Assembly (NCBI GenBank): GCA_025786725.1
Contig: JAHLTZ010000018.1
Coordinates: forward strand, 62,001 to 126,000
Source of the DNA: Syncephalis fuscata
Lineage: Eukaryota > Zoopagomycota > Zoopagomycetes > Zoopagales > Piptocephalidaceae
Reading direction: 5' to 3'
Length of the DNA: 64,000 nucleotides
The number at the start of each line of letters is the position of its first letter. Within the stretch, counting starts at the first letter, position 1. Below are positions 23,954 through 34,899 of this stretch, piece by piece. Both the position numbers and the translations under genes were made by a program. The notes under the pieces were generated by a model. It saw only the letters and a list, made by a program, of their open reading frames with translations. It did not search any database and was not told the DNA's origin.

Positions 23954-26900
23954 TAGTTGAATTGTTTCTACCCTCTTTCTCTCTCTCTCTCTCCGTTATT
24001 CGCAAGCCAACCAATGCCTATTTCCATTACCGTGGCATAATGCGGTTCTTCAGAATAAACGTTATTTCCATTTAATATTGTTGCAGGTACATGAATGCCT
24101 ACTATGAACGGTAGAGTACCTGATTAACCAACCAGCCAACCATTGCACAGCATCCTAGTCAAGGTATGAATTTATATGATCACACTTTCATGTGACACAT
24201 ACTAGCATGAATAGGCTTGACATGGTGGTTATACTCGCGTGCCACTCTTCTCTAAACAGCAACAGGAACAACTATACCGAACAAAGACGGGGTGTGGCAT
24301 TGTCATTTTAACGTGTGTGTGTGTGTGTGTGTGCATGGGTGGGTGGCAGGTATGTGTGCGCGCGTGCGTACATACATGTGCACTTGTCCCACCTCATGGC
24401 AAATAGTTGTTGTTTCAATAAATAACTTGTATTCACTTGTCGCTATTGAATAGCCTTGCTATTACGATTCACAATAATAACTGGTTAGTCATATGGTAGT
24501 TTAGTTTCTACCATGTGTTGTATATCACGCGTGGTTCTTCTCACACTGACCATGAATGCGATTATTGAGCCTACTGCATTGAGATGAACCGCGCGTTCAT
24601 TCCTGGCCATTATGCTTGTTTCATAGTGGCCAATAACACAGTCTATTTTGTTTAAGCTGGTGTTCGTCGCCATAGCTTATTGAACAGAATTACTACAAAG
24701 CAGCTAATAAAACGCTACTTCTTTGTTTAATACTGGTGCTTATCACCATGTTTTATTAAGTAAATGACTACAGAGCAACCAATAACACAATACACCAATA
24801 GGTATTCTAATTAGTCTTTCCTTTTTGGCATATCAATGTTGGACCATTTCATTCTTAATGGAATGTTATCCCTTAGACTGGTCACTCGCCTATTTTGGAT
24901 CACACTATTGACAAACACACTCACTCACACACATTGTATGGATGAATGGCATTGGCATCGTGGTCGCCGCTCTCCATTGAGTCCGCTCATGCTTCTCCGC
25001 TTGCCACTCTGTAGAAACAACTACTAGTATTAGTAGCCATAAGTAGGGAGAGGGAACACACGCACACACACACCTTTCTCCATTCTTCATCTTTTTCAAC
25101 ATTTGTTTTTCTAATTGACGTACACTGCCTAACTGACCTCGTTTGCTGTTGTCGTTGCTGCTGGTCTATTACTTTATTGAGTATAGCCGCCTTGCTTTTC
25201 TTTTCCTTCTCCTTTCTCATTTAATTATTCCTCATCAACTGTAATCATTGCGGTGTAATCGTGTCGATAGTCAAATATAGTGGCTTGTCCTCGTCAATAC
25301 TACTACTACCCTTTATTTGCGACTATTCACTCCGTTAACTTAAAGGTAAGTTATATGTATATGTATATGTGTATGTATATGTGTTTGTAGCATGTATGTA
25401 CTTTATTTTCTTTATTCTATTTGATGTTCTATTTTATATTATTGGTTATTTGTTTGTTTGTATGTTTGTTTGCTTGTTTGCTTATTTGTGCATCGCGCTG
25501 TTTTAACTATTGGCAATGCTGACCAGATTAGCTGCGGCAATATAAATTGGATATATGCTATAATGGTATCTATGCGTGTGTAACAGCATAGATATTCTGT
25601 ATTGCCATCTATCTGCATGGTTATGTATATATCCACATGGCCATACAGATAGATGGCCACAATGAAAGCATACATAGCCAGTGCAGTGCATACAGTGCTA
25701 TTGCAAAGATATTGTTGACTGTTGGCTAGTCATCGATCATATAGACGGTTGTATATTGTTTTCGCCTATCTTTGTACACTTCGTTGAACGTATGAGACTC
25801 TATGCTCTCATTTACAACGTCAACTGAGAAAAGGGCATAACTTAGCAGGTCGCGCACTCAACGCGTGTAACCAAGTGAATCATACGACAAACAGTATTCG
25901 TAACACTTTATAATGGATAAACAAGTCATAATTCATGAATGAATGAAATAATACGTAATCTTTACTGCATTGGATAGTAATTGTAGCTGTTACTTTCTGC
26001 CCTATTCCATATACTTTTTGTTGTTAAAAGTACATATGGACATGGACATGGATGTGAGTGCGTGCGTGTGCGTGCGTGCGTACTTGTACTTGTATACGCA
26101 TGTAAAATGATGATGGGTTTGGTCAAGGAACACCGATCCTGTTTAGCTGCAGGTTTAATCCTTTCATTCATTCCTTCTTCACCGTCTCTATCCTCTTTCA
26201 TTTGCGCTCTCCGTCTTTATTCTCTCTCTCTTTCTTTCTCTTTGATTTACTACCTATTCATACATTCGCTCTGTGTTACACCCATTATAATTCCCCTTTG
26301 CTCCTTTTTACTACTAAAGGTCTATTCATTCTGTTTCCCCTCGCACAACACACCCGCACACACGCACACACTCACATTTATTCACTCGTTTTCTGTCGTA
26401 TTTGTTCTATTTGTCTGTCTGTCTGTTTGTTTGTTTGTTCATCTTTGTCGCTTTTATCGTTCACGTTGACGTTCTCGTCTAACGCTAGTTGTTGTGTTAC
26501 CATTTCTATTGTCGTTTGTGTACACGTACGTTGCAGTAATTGCTAGAGTAGATAGTCTAGCATTGCTACTTGTTATATTATATCATTTTTGCTTATTGCT
26601 TGCCGTTATTAAGGGTGGGTAGACTTGGCGGTCAATATATGCGTGCGCGTGTGTGTGCGTGCGCATATAGCGTGCTCAAAACAAAAAGTGTCTTCATTGG
26701 TGGTGCAGTGCAGTGTCGTGTCGTGTGGTAGTGCCAGCTATCGTTGTGTAGTAAAGTGCACATGCGGTGTATCAATGGCTCTCTTTGTACGCCAATTATT
26801 ACTACTAGACCGTGTTAAAACACAGACAAAAGGCTTTTAGACATGCAACATTTAATGTAGTTTATAGCTCGGCATTGGTGCTTATGCTTTCCCTTTGTGC

Positions 26901-27436
26901 ATATACTGTGTAAAGTGATTGCTGAGGTCTATTACAGAGCTCATACGACTCCATTGGCATTCGTCACTGTCTTATTCGCTTATTCATTCTCATTTGCCTG
27001 TTTCTCCGCTTTACTGCAGCTTCCGTGCTTCAGAATATACTTAATCCCCTTTGATGGGGCTTATTACCCACGCTCTTTCCTGCACATTGTTACAAATACG
27101 TTTTTGTCGTTTCTCTTGCATAAATATCTTTGCTCATTGCAGCTCTTTTAGCAGTCTGAACTTGCACGCATGCACGCTAATAAGCAGTTGCATGCGACAG
27201 TGATAGCTGTATGAGCAAGTCAATCTCATTGACCATTGAGCAAACGATATCGTTGCTTTCTACCTTTTGTTGTATCCGTTTATTAAGTACTATTAGCTAA
27301 TCAACCATACTTGTTATTACTCTAGTTTAAAGCTTGGCCACCTGTTACGTGTTATCTACGCGAACCTTGTGACGACGACAACAACGACGAGTACGTTGTT
27401 TAACCTTTTATTTGCACTCTACACTCTTTTATCAGT
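23954..27436. other. Long gene-poor region upstream of CTD-type phosphatase
   Basis: 3.5 kb with no convincing protein gene on either strand. Composition is unusual for the window: pyrimidine-rich tracts (about 26150-26460), GT repeats (24313-24335, 26630-26665), TTTG-type repeats (25443-25490) and TATG repeats near 25355-25385. A strong donor (AAAGGTAAGT) at 25344-25353 could start an intron in a 5' leader of the phosphatase gene. That is inference. No tRNA or rRNA is recognised. Confidence 0.45.
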
Positions 27437-29039
27437 ATGGCGGACGTCACTGCTGTTCCTCAATCGCCAACTGCTTTGGCCCACAGTGGCGCGGAAGAAG
27501 CACTTGCTGGCCTTATTACACAAGTGAGCCAAACTGGTCCATCTAACGGACTGCCAACTGCGGCAGAAATCGAAGCAGCCCGTCGTGGCGCGGCACAAAC
27601 TGTACCAGGTAGGCATGATGATAAGCTATGCAACTGATGATGGGATAGATAAAAGGATAGTTTTGCTATACTCGTGCAAAACTGTGCTATAAAAACGCAA
27701 ACAAAAACACGTGTATTAATATAAAAATGGCACTATTGTGATTATGTAGATAACGTTCCTACTCTGGCATCACCCCCCAAATCAAACCGCTCAGCATCGC
27801 GTCAAGCATCGGCCGAGTTGCGTCGTGCAGGTCGCGCACCCTCCACTGCCGGTGCATCAACTACTACGATCAGCAATGCCGGCAAGCCAAAACGCTCTAT
27901 GCGATCCGTATTGTCTTTGCTCTTTTTCTGCAGACCCAGCAATGGCGGCAATCGTCGTCACCACGGCAAAGATGGCCGACACCGCGCAGGTGTAGGTGCA
28001 AGCGGTGCAGGCATTGACGGCAATTTGGCAGACAAGTCGGGTGCCAACACTTCGGTACACCATACAGCAACTGCCGGCGTTGGTGCCAATCCTATTACAC
28101 AACAAATTGTTCTATCACCCGATAAGGAACTTGTTGCTGCAGCCCAAGCAGTAGTTGCAGCTGGTAGCAATCCTACCGGTGTACCAACCGATGGTGCAGC
28201 CACTCCATCTGAGGCCAGTGCTGCTAAGGTAAATATTGCACTTATAAATTAGCAGTTTTATGAATAGTTTACTAATCATTTAAATGCTACTGTTTAATCA
28301 ACCAATAGTCGGAACCCACCCGCTATTTATTGCCATCCATTTATCCGCATCATACTGGTCGCAAATGTCTAGTACTTGATCTTGATGAGACACTCGTTCA
28401 CAGCTCATTCAAGGTAATTAATGGTGTAGCAATAGAAAATGTATTATTTATTAATCATTTAATTTAGATGATTCCACAAGCGGATTACATCGTTCCCGTG
28501 GAAATTGAAAATCAAGTACATAACGTCTACGTACTTAAACGTCCCGGCGTCGATGAATTTATGCGCAGAATGGGTGAACACTTTGAGATTGTTGTATTCA
28601 CGGCCAGTCTATCCAAGGTACGTACTGAACTTGATAATGCTAATGAATCATTAATAACACTATTGTATAGTATGCCGATCCAGTCTTGGATTTATTAGAT
28701 AAGCACAAGGTGGTCCATCATCGTTTGTTCCGTGAATCATGCTACAACTACAAAGGCAATTACGTCAAAGTAAGTTGACTATTAATACATTAAAATGTCT
28801 ATATGCTTATTATAATCTAGGATTTATCGCAATTGGGCCGTGATTTGCGTCACACCATTATCATCGATAACTCACCGGCCAGCTACATTCTTCATCCAAC
28901 GAATGCCGTTCCTATCACCTCATGGTTCAATGACCCACATGATACTGAACTTTTAGATATGATTCCATTCTTGGAGGATCTACGTGATGTTGATGATGTC
29001 ACCATAGTACTTGATAGTGCCAATGATGAAGACGCGTAG
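27437..29039 (+). CDS. SCP/PSR-type protein phosphatase (FCP1-like domain)
   Basis: HAD-superfamily phosphatase like yeast Psr1/Psr2 and animal CTDSP. Six exons: 27437-27608, 27750-28228, 28309-28413, 28468-28617, 28671-28769, 28821-29039. They sum to 1224 nt, 407 aa. The first 220 residues are low-complexity (Ala/Gly/Ser/Thr) with a short hydrophobic, cysteine-containing patch (LSLLFFCRP) near residues 90-100. The catalytic domain carries [13 protein letters not shown] with nucleophile Asp at about 241, then [33 protein letters not shown], and [14 protein letters not shown], which supplies the second acidic site. It ends [23 protein letters not shown]. Psr1 acts at the plasma membrane in the salt-stress response; whether this one does is not shown. 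Confidence 0.93.
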
Positions 29040-31586
29040 TTATCTACCTAGACACCAGTACACATACACATACGCATACATTGTCCTATACATACACAGA
29101 AGCTTTTTTCCTATCGAATGCTACGATGATCCTTGCTCGTCTTGTCGTCGTTGTTATGTTGTATCATACTTGACAGCAATTGTAGCCATAACGACTTTTA
29201 AAAAGTACCGCCCAACGTTTATGTAATCATTGTTCCTCCTTTTTGTGTCTGTAAGCAGTGACTTGTTCAATGTACCTCTGTAGCATTGGACTATTAGACG
29301 TACTGCTGTTCTTGTTAGTGCCGTTTTTCTCTCATTCTCACACTCTTTCAATCACCTCCTTATGTTTCTTTTGTTCCTCTTATCATGTGTGTTTATTATA
29401 ATCATTGTAGTGGTGCTGACAGTGGCAACGATGATAATGATGATGATGATGATGATAAGAACAATGGTGATAATGACTATTTGCCGTAATGGACAACTGT
29501 ATTGTAACTATATATCGTATACATATATAGATACTCATACGTTGCTACTGTTCACTACACACATTCGCACCACTTATCGTATTATTCATAATTTCGAATG
29601 ACTTTGATAATGATGATGCTAAACTTTTATTATTATTATTATTATAATCATTATCATTATGCCATCGAAATATGACTTGGTATTTCTTTTTTCTATTTCG
29701 CTCTTACTTTCATTCCTTACTATTGTCACGTTTTGCTGTTATCTTTTTTATTTCATCGCTAGTCACACGCATAAAATTAGACATGGTGCTTTTCTCCAGT
29801 CATTGTTGTTTTATGGTTGTTATTATTGTTATTTTAACATCGGCCATGGCTGCCATTATTCTCTTGCATCCATGGGACCATCCATGTTGAGGATATGGCG
29901 CACGACTACTGGCAGTGCGTTGCTTCTTGGCCAACATTAATAGCACAGCATGTACGGGAATTGCGAGTAGACTAGCGGCTTATTTTTACTCTTTGGCTTC
30001 AATATTTTCCGGCTGCCATACTATTACATTTCGCCTTGGACACCATCACCACTGTTACCACTGTTGTTTCGGCCGAGCTTAAAGATCATCGTCCACAATT
30101 GACAACCACCCCATATTAACAACTACAACGATAACAAAAACCAGTCAGTCACTACCCCATTAACGAGTTATTATATCACATGGATATTAGCAACAGCGAT
30201 GACAAAAGCATTGGCGATTGGTTTGGATTCGACACGCGCATATGTTTGCTATGCTTTCGCTTCACGATCAAGATTCTATCATCATTATCGCTGTACAATA
30301 TATAGCCAAGCGTGTACGCGTGTTGTTATATGTTTGTGTGTTTGTGTTTGTGTGCGTGTGAGTCCTTTGCGTTTTCATATTATTTACGAATAGTTATTTT
30401 CATTTTCTATATTATCACACCTCTCACTGTCTTTAATAAACGACGTCGATGAGAAACATCTATTTAATTGTATTATTGCAAGTTGAATCTAAAGCCAAAC
30501 TCTATAAGTTATTGATACATTGTGATAACAGATGACAAATTGCACATGTAGTTATTTAATGGTATACGCACAACTACTACACACGATGTAAATAAATAAA
30601 AATAGATTATAATAACATTACACGATAGCAACACATGGTCATATTCTATTTATGTTGGGCTGGAGTAAGATATTTATTAACGGTAAGCTAAATGTGTAAA
30701 ATATCTTAAAATAAACAAGTGAATTGTGTTGGCAGAAAAATTATAATGGCTTTTAATATTATGAAAAAATAAATAAATAGTAAATAGTTCATATAATACT
30801 TACCTGAGTATTACAATTTATATTTTATTTATTTGATTAAGTATTAATATGCATATTGATACAATCTGTTGATCAACAAATAAACACGATTTTCCAGTCT
30901 TATCGAATTAAATTGGTACCATCACTTTAGTTTGCTTACTATTAGGCTGATACGGTACTTTTGTAACATGTTACACGCGTGCCATTATCAAGTATATTTT
31001 CCGTATTCAATTAACCAATTATATTGCTTTATTGCATGTAATATTGTGGGCATTAGCAGATTAATCGGTTAAAATAGCTTAAAACTAATGGCTGTTTGTT
31101 GTTTTTTACTATTCTACTTGTAGTAAAATAATAACGATACTATTCACAAAAAACTATTAATATCATCTCATTTTACTGATAAATTTATTATCTTCACCTT
31201 TACTCCATTGATTACCGCCTTGTTGTCTTATAATAAATGACGTCAATAAAAAATATTTATTTATTTGCATTTTTCAAATTCAACTTTGACCAAAACAGGG
31301 CTGAAATGGCATGAAAATAAACATCAGATTAGTATATCTTCACAAGGGCGCATCACATGGTTGTATTCCATTTCTGTTTGATTGGGGTAAAATCGTTATA
31401 ATAATGGCAATCCAGCTGTGCGGAATTCTTAAAATAACCAAGTAACTTGTGCTGGCGAAAATCATTTCTTTATTATAAAATTGACGCTAGATTTTTAGAA
31501 TTCTATATTATACGACACAAACTGACAAATTAACACATCTGCATTCTCCCTCTTCTTCCATTGATCTGTTCAACCATTAATATACA
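29040..31586. other. Intergenic region with a diverged direct repeat
   Basis: 2.5 kb without a recognisable gene. Microsatellites: GAT/ATG repeats near 29428-29456 and TTA repeats near 29628-29645. Two stretches, about 30425-30790 and 31205-31480, are diverged direct repeats sharing a TAATAAA(C/T)GACGTC core, CACATGGT(C/T), GG(C/G)TG(G)AGTAAGAT-like blocks and an AAATAACCAAGTAACTTGTGCTGGC-like block in changed form. The second copy is directly upstream of the lipase gene. Confidence 0.5.
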
Positions 31587-32807
31587 ATGTTGACTGGAAA
31601 CGTTGTACTATCAGTTTTATGGTCTTCACTGATAGTTAGCCAGTTATCTGTTGAAGTATCCGCTCAACCTAACAATTTCTTTTCGTCGCAACGTGTAGCT
31701 AATCAACTAAAAGATGCAACCTGTCGAGCTTATCGTACCGCTGTTACCGCGCGTTATTTATACGACACAATGACGCCGCGTAAAAGTAGCTCAACTGGTC
31801 AGCGAACAAGTCCAGCCAAGGATTATCTTAGCTTGGTTGACAAATCTTATGCAAAGGAATATGTTTTATTACCACAGCCTATGCTGCGTTCTGATTCATT
31901 GGATAATATTAAAAAAATGACAAGTATACCGCTTATTCACCGCTTTGCATTTTATGCCGCCGTTTCTTATTGTAACGATCAAGAAACGGCACAAAATTTA
32001 AAAGATGTACGTTTGGGTGACGATGCCTCAACGCCATTGCCAGTCACCGGCTATAAAATAACACATTGGTACAACCATAAATCAGTTGCACATTATGTAG
32101 CAGTCAATCCACAACAGCGTATGGTGGTACTAACATTCCGCGGCTCTAGCAATCTGCAGAATTACATTGACGCTGTTGATTCCGCATGGATTCATCCTGA
32201 TCCAACGCTTTTTAGCATACCAAAAGATGCCCCATCTGATATACCTCTAATGCCAGAGGAGGCGCGCCAATTCCGTGGGTATAATCGTGCTGCTGAAAAG
32301 CAAATAAAAATTGCTATAGCTGAGCTGGTTAAAGCTCATAAGGCATATCCTTATTATGCTGTAGTCATTAATGGCCATTCACTCGGCGGCACAATAGCGC
32401 AACTTGCCGCAACCTATGCACGACTACACTATCGCAAAAGTCTACGGCTTGCTGCAGTTTATACGTTTGGCGAGCCAATCTTTAGCAATGGAATATTTGC
32501 TGACTGGTCGGTTGATGTAATCAAACCGACACCTGTACTACGCTTTACAGCTAAGGATGATGTTGTGCCCATTTTATGGCACGAGGACGATGCTAGTCAG
32601 CCGGAGAAGAAACGTATGCGGCACGGCAAAGACTCTATTGAAATCCATTGCCCAGATCCAAAAAATCCAGCTGCTTTTCTTTGCCAGGGACATAATGATC
32701 AAGATTGCAGTGTCGGGCAAGATTGTCGTGTAGCTTCGTGGGAAAATCACGTCGATTATGCAGGCATGCGTATTTCTGGTCGATTTTGCAAGCTAGGGCA
32801 AAAATAA
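31587..32807 (+). CDS. Secreted class 3 (fungal-type) lipase
   Basis: Single-exon gene, 406 aa. Residues 1-26 form a signal peptide ending before AQPNNFF. It then shows the alpha/beta-hydrolase lipase-3 plan: MVVLTFRGSSNLQNYIDAVD (oxyanion strand), nucleophile elbow GHSLGG with Ser at about 265, likely acid Asp at about 324-325 (AKDDVVPIL) and His at about 388 (ENHVDYAG). Four of its cysteines fall in the C-terminal 40 residues (AFLCQG, DCSVGQDCR, RFCKLG), suggesting disulfides. It probably hydrolyses triglycerides or related esters outside the cell. It has no introns, unlike most neighbours. An upstream region is present twice. Confidence 0.92.
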   Translation: MLTGNVVLSVLWSSLIVSQLSVEVSAQPNNFFSSQRVANQLKDATCRAYRTAVTARYLYDTMTPRKSSSTGQRTSPAKDYLSLVDKSYAKEYVLLPQPMLRSDSLDNIKKMTSIPLIHRFAFYAAVSYCNDQETAQNLKDVRLGDDASTPLPVTGYKITHWYNHKSVAHYVAVNPQQRMVVLTFRGSSNLQNYIDAVDSAWIHPDPTLFSIPKDAPSDIPLMPEEARQFRGYNRAAEKQIKIAIAELVKAHKAYPYYAVVINGHSLGGTIAQLAATYARLHYRKSLRLAAVYTFGEPIFSNGIFADWSVDVIKPTPVLRFTAKDDVVPILWHEDDASQPEKKRMRHGKDSIEIHCPDPKNPAAFLCQGHNDQDCSVGQDCRVASWENHVDYAGMRISGRFCKLGQK

Positions 32808-33099
32808 ATACTAATACAGCTTTTAAAACTCTTTCCCTCGCATTCTCCAGTTTATCTTAATCTCTTTGTTCTAGTTTATAAATAGCATGATAGAAAGAAC
32901 AACGCCGCAAAAGCTGCCTTTGTTTTACATCTTAGTGTAACCATATGGCTATTAAAGGCCATTGTTTTACGTTAATAGAATTTATACATATTTTCTAAAG
33001 CAATAAACGTTTTTGCGCTACACATTCGACGTTTAATTCATTTTACTTTTAGCATTTCTAGCATCCATTTCTTAGCATTTGTTTATTTAAAATTCTAAC
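32808..33099. other. Intergenic region, lipase to membrane protein gene
   Basis: 292 bp with no gene. An AATAAA at about 33001 may be a polyadenylation signal for the lipase transcript. Confidence 0.4.
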
Positions 33100-34712
33100 A
33101 TGGTTAATGTTGATATACCGATACACGAGCCAAAGCGCTTGATTATCGTACGTATTATAATCATTTTTATTATTGCTGTTGGCATTTTAGTATTTGCTGC
33201 TATTCAAATACGTCTTGCAATCTCGCCAGCAATGGTATATCAATCACGCTATGAGACAGGCCCTTTTATGTTGCCAGCCTTTATTATTTATAGTGCAAGC
33301 GGTCTTACCAATAGGGAAAGCTTTTCGCTATATGGTGTGGACTTGAGTCAAACATCATCTGGCAAACGGCAGTCCATTCACACTCAGTTAGAACTGAAAG
33401 AAATCACCAATCAAACGGCTAGCATGTTCAATATCAACTACAAGACATTAAAAAATCAAGCAGGCAATGGAAAAGTGTATTTATTTCGACCCGATCACGA
33501 CTTGAGATTTGCTTCTCCAATCTCCGAGGTCACGTCAAGTACTTTTAAAAACATCAAATACTATTCCAGCATAAAAATCAAATTGTATTTATCAGACATT
33601 GATCCTACGGGCAATAGACTTGATAGCGATATTAGTTTTACCGTTGGATTTATTAAAGATATCTCTGTACTGACTAAACTCGGAACAAAGCAAAAGCCAT
33701 GGGATATTAATATGCTGAGTCCTGATCTACGTTCAGAGGTTATGTGGGGCAAAAGTCGAGAGCTTGGGCTAAGGCAAATGAATACTACCGAAAACTCATT
33801 AAGCAGTACTCATCTTAGTATGCAGACAACAAATTACCAAGATTCGGTCAACGAGGCTTCATTCAGTATACAACCACTGAATGCGCCAATGAGTGATGGA
33901 AAAGAATTTAGTATTGAAATTCAAGATAAACGACCCAGTTTTACATGGTTTGATTGTTTCGGTACAGTGGGCGGTGCACTGACTCTTTCGTTATATGGTT
34001 TTACATTTCTATTTGGTCAGCGCCGACTTCGCCCATGGGGCATTGTGCAGCGCTATTTATTCCGCGATTATATTCTCGACAGATTTCCACGTGCTGTTGT
34101 CGAAGTTACTCCATCGTATATACCGCCAGAAAAGCCATCAAAAGACAACGCCGATCAACGTCTGACCAAGCTACAATGCCAAACAACGATACACAACAAC
34201 CAGCAGCACAAAATGTATATTTGGTCAACGAAAATGCCTCGTCACTCGTTAGTATACGTGTTGCATCTCCAATTTACGAAAGTCCACGGCATAGCTATGG
34301 CATGTCGAATCGATCGAGTATGGCTAGTGCATCCGAAATAGCTCAAGCTCTACCAACAAGGGCAACCAATACAGACGATGCGAATGCTACTATGCAAAAG
34401 CAAATTAAATATTTAATTCGAAAAGTCCATTTGCTGGAAAAGAAATTGATTCAGCGCGAAAGTGGTGCCTCTTTCTTTTCTCGAGAGGTTGAAAATACTG
34501 GCACTAATAATCGCCAATCAATGTCCAGTTTTGTTTCAAATATGCCGCCAATTATGGAAGTGCGTGTTGCAGAGCTAGAAGCTTTTCGACAACGGGCCGA
34601 ATCGTTCTTTTTTATCAACGATTTATTCTGGAAACGTGGTAACAAAACAAAATCCAAAAGAAATACTTTCTACGCATCAACTGATTATAATTGGAGTAGT
34701 ACGCAATTGTAG
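33100..34712 (+). CDS. Two-segment membrane protein, unknown family, probable frameshift
   Basis: The first reading frame (33100 to about 34170) gives a short cytosolic N-terminus (MVNVDIPIHEPKR), a membrane helix at residues about 14-38, a roughly 240-residue extracellular or lumenal domain, a second membrane helix (GALTLSLYGFTFLFG, about 290-306), then RRLRPWGIVQRYLFR. This frame stops at 34341 after unremarkable residues. A frame one base back stays open to 34712 and encodes a plausible tail: Ser/Asn-rich, then a coiled coil (KQIKYLIRKVHLLEKKLIQRE) and a basic end. The switch lies at about 34150-34200. No intron of the right phase is visible, so a one-base deletion is most likely. Similar 'PWG..QRY' membrane proteins occur in zygomycete genomes, from memory only; function is unknown. 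Confidence 0.6.
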
Positions 34713-34899
34713 TAGTAATAAATTATTATTTTATTTGTTACATCTTGAATGTCATATTATTTGTATTGTATATAATTAATAATCAAATAAAAACAAATAT
34801 ATAACAAATACTATTCATATGCTCAATAATACTGTAGCAATTTTACTACTATGAGCATGCTGTTATGATAACATGTTTAAAGGCTATATTATACAATTG
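34713..34899. other. AT-rich spacer before the inverted P450 unit
   Basis: About 190 bp, AT-rich, with AATAAA motifs suited to 3'-end formation of the membrane protein gene. It ends at the edge of the inverted duplication. Confidence 0.4.

Noticed and set aside
26062-26546. Two overlapping open frames of 114-135 codons in the gene-poor region
   Set aside because: They follow pyrimidine-rich and CACA/TGTT simple repeats, read as low-complexity Ser/Leu/Cys/His strings, and have open frames on both strands. No domain or codon bias supports them.
34116-34170. Possible 55-bp intron to explain the frame switch in the membrane protein
   Set aside because: GTATAT...CCAAG has weak signals, no spaced branch site, and removes a length that leads into the wrong frame.
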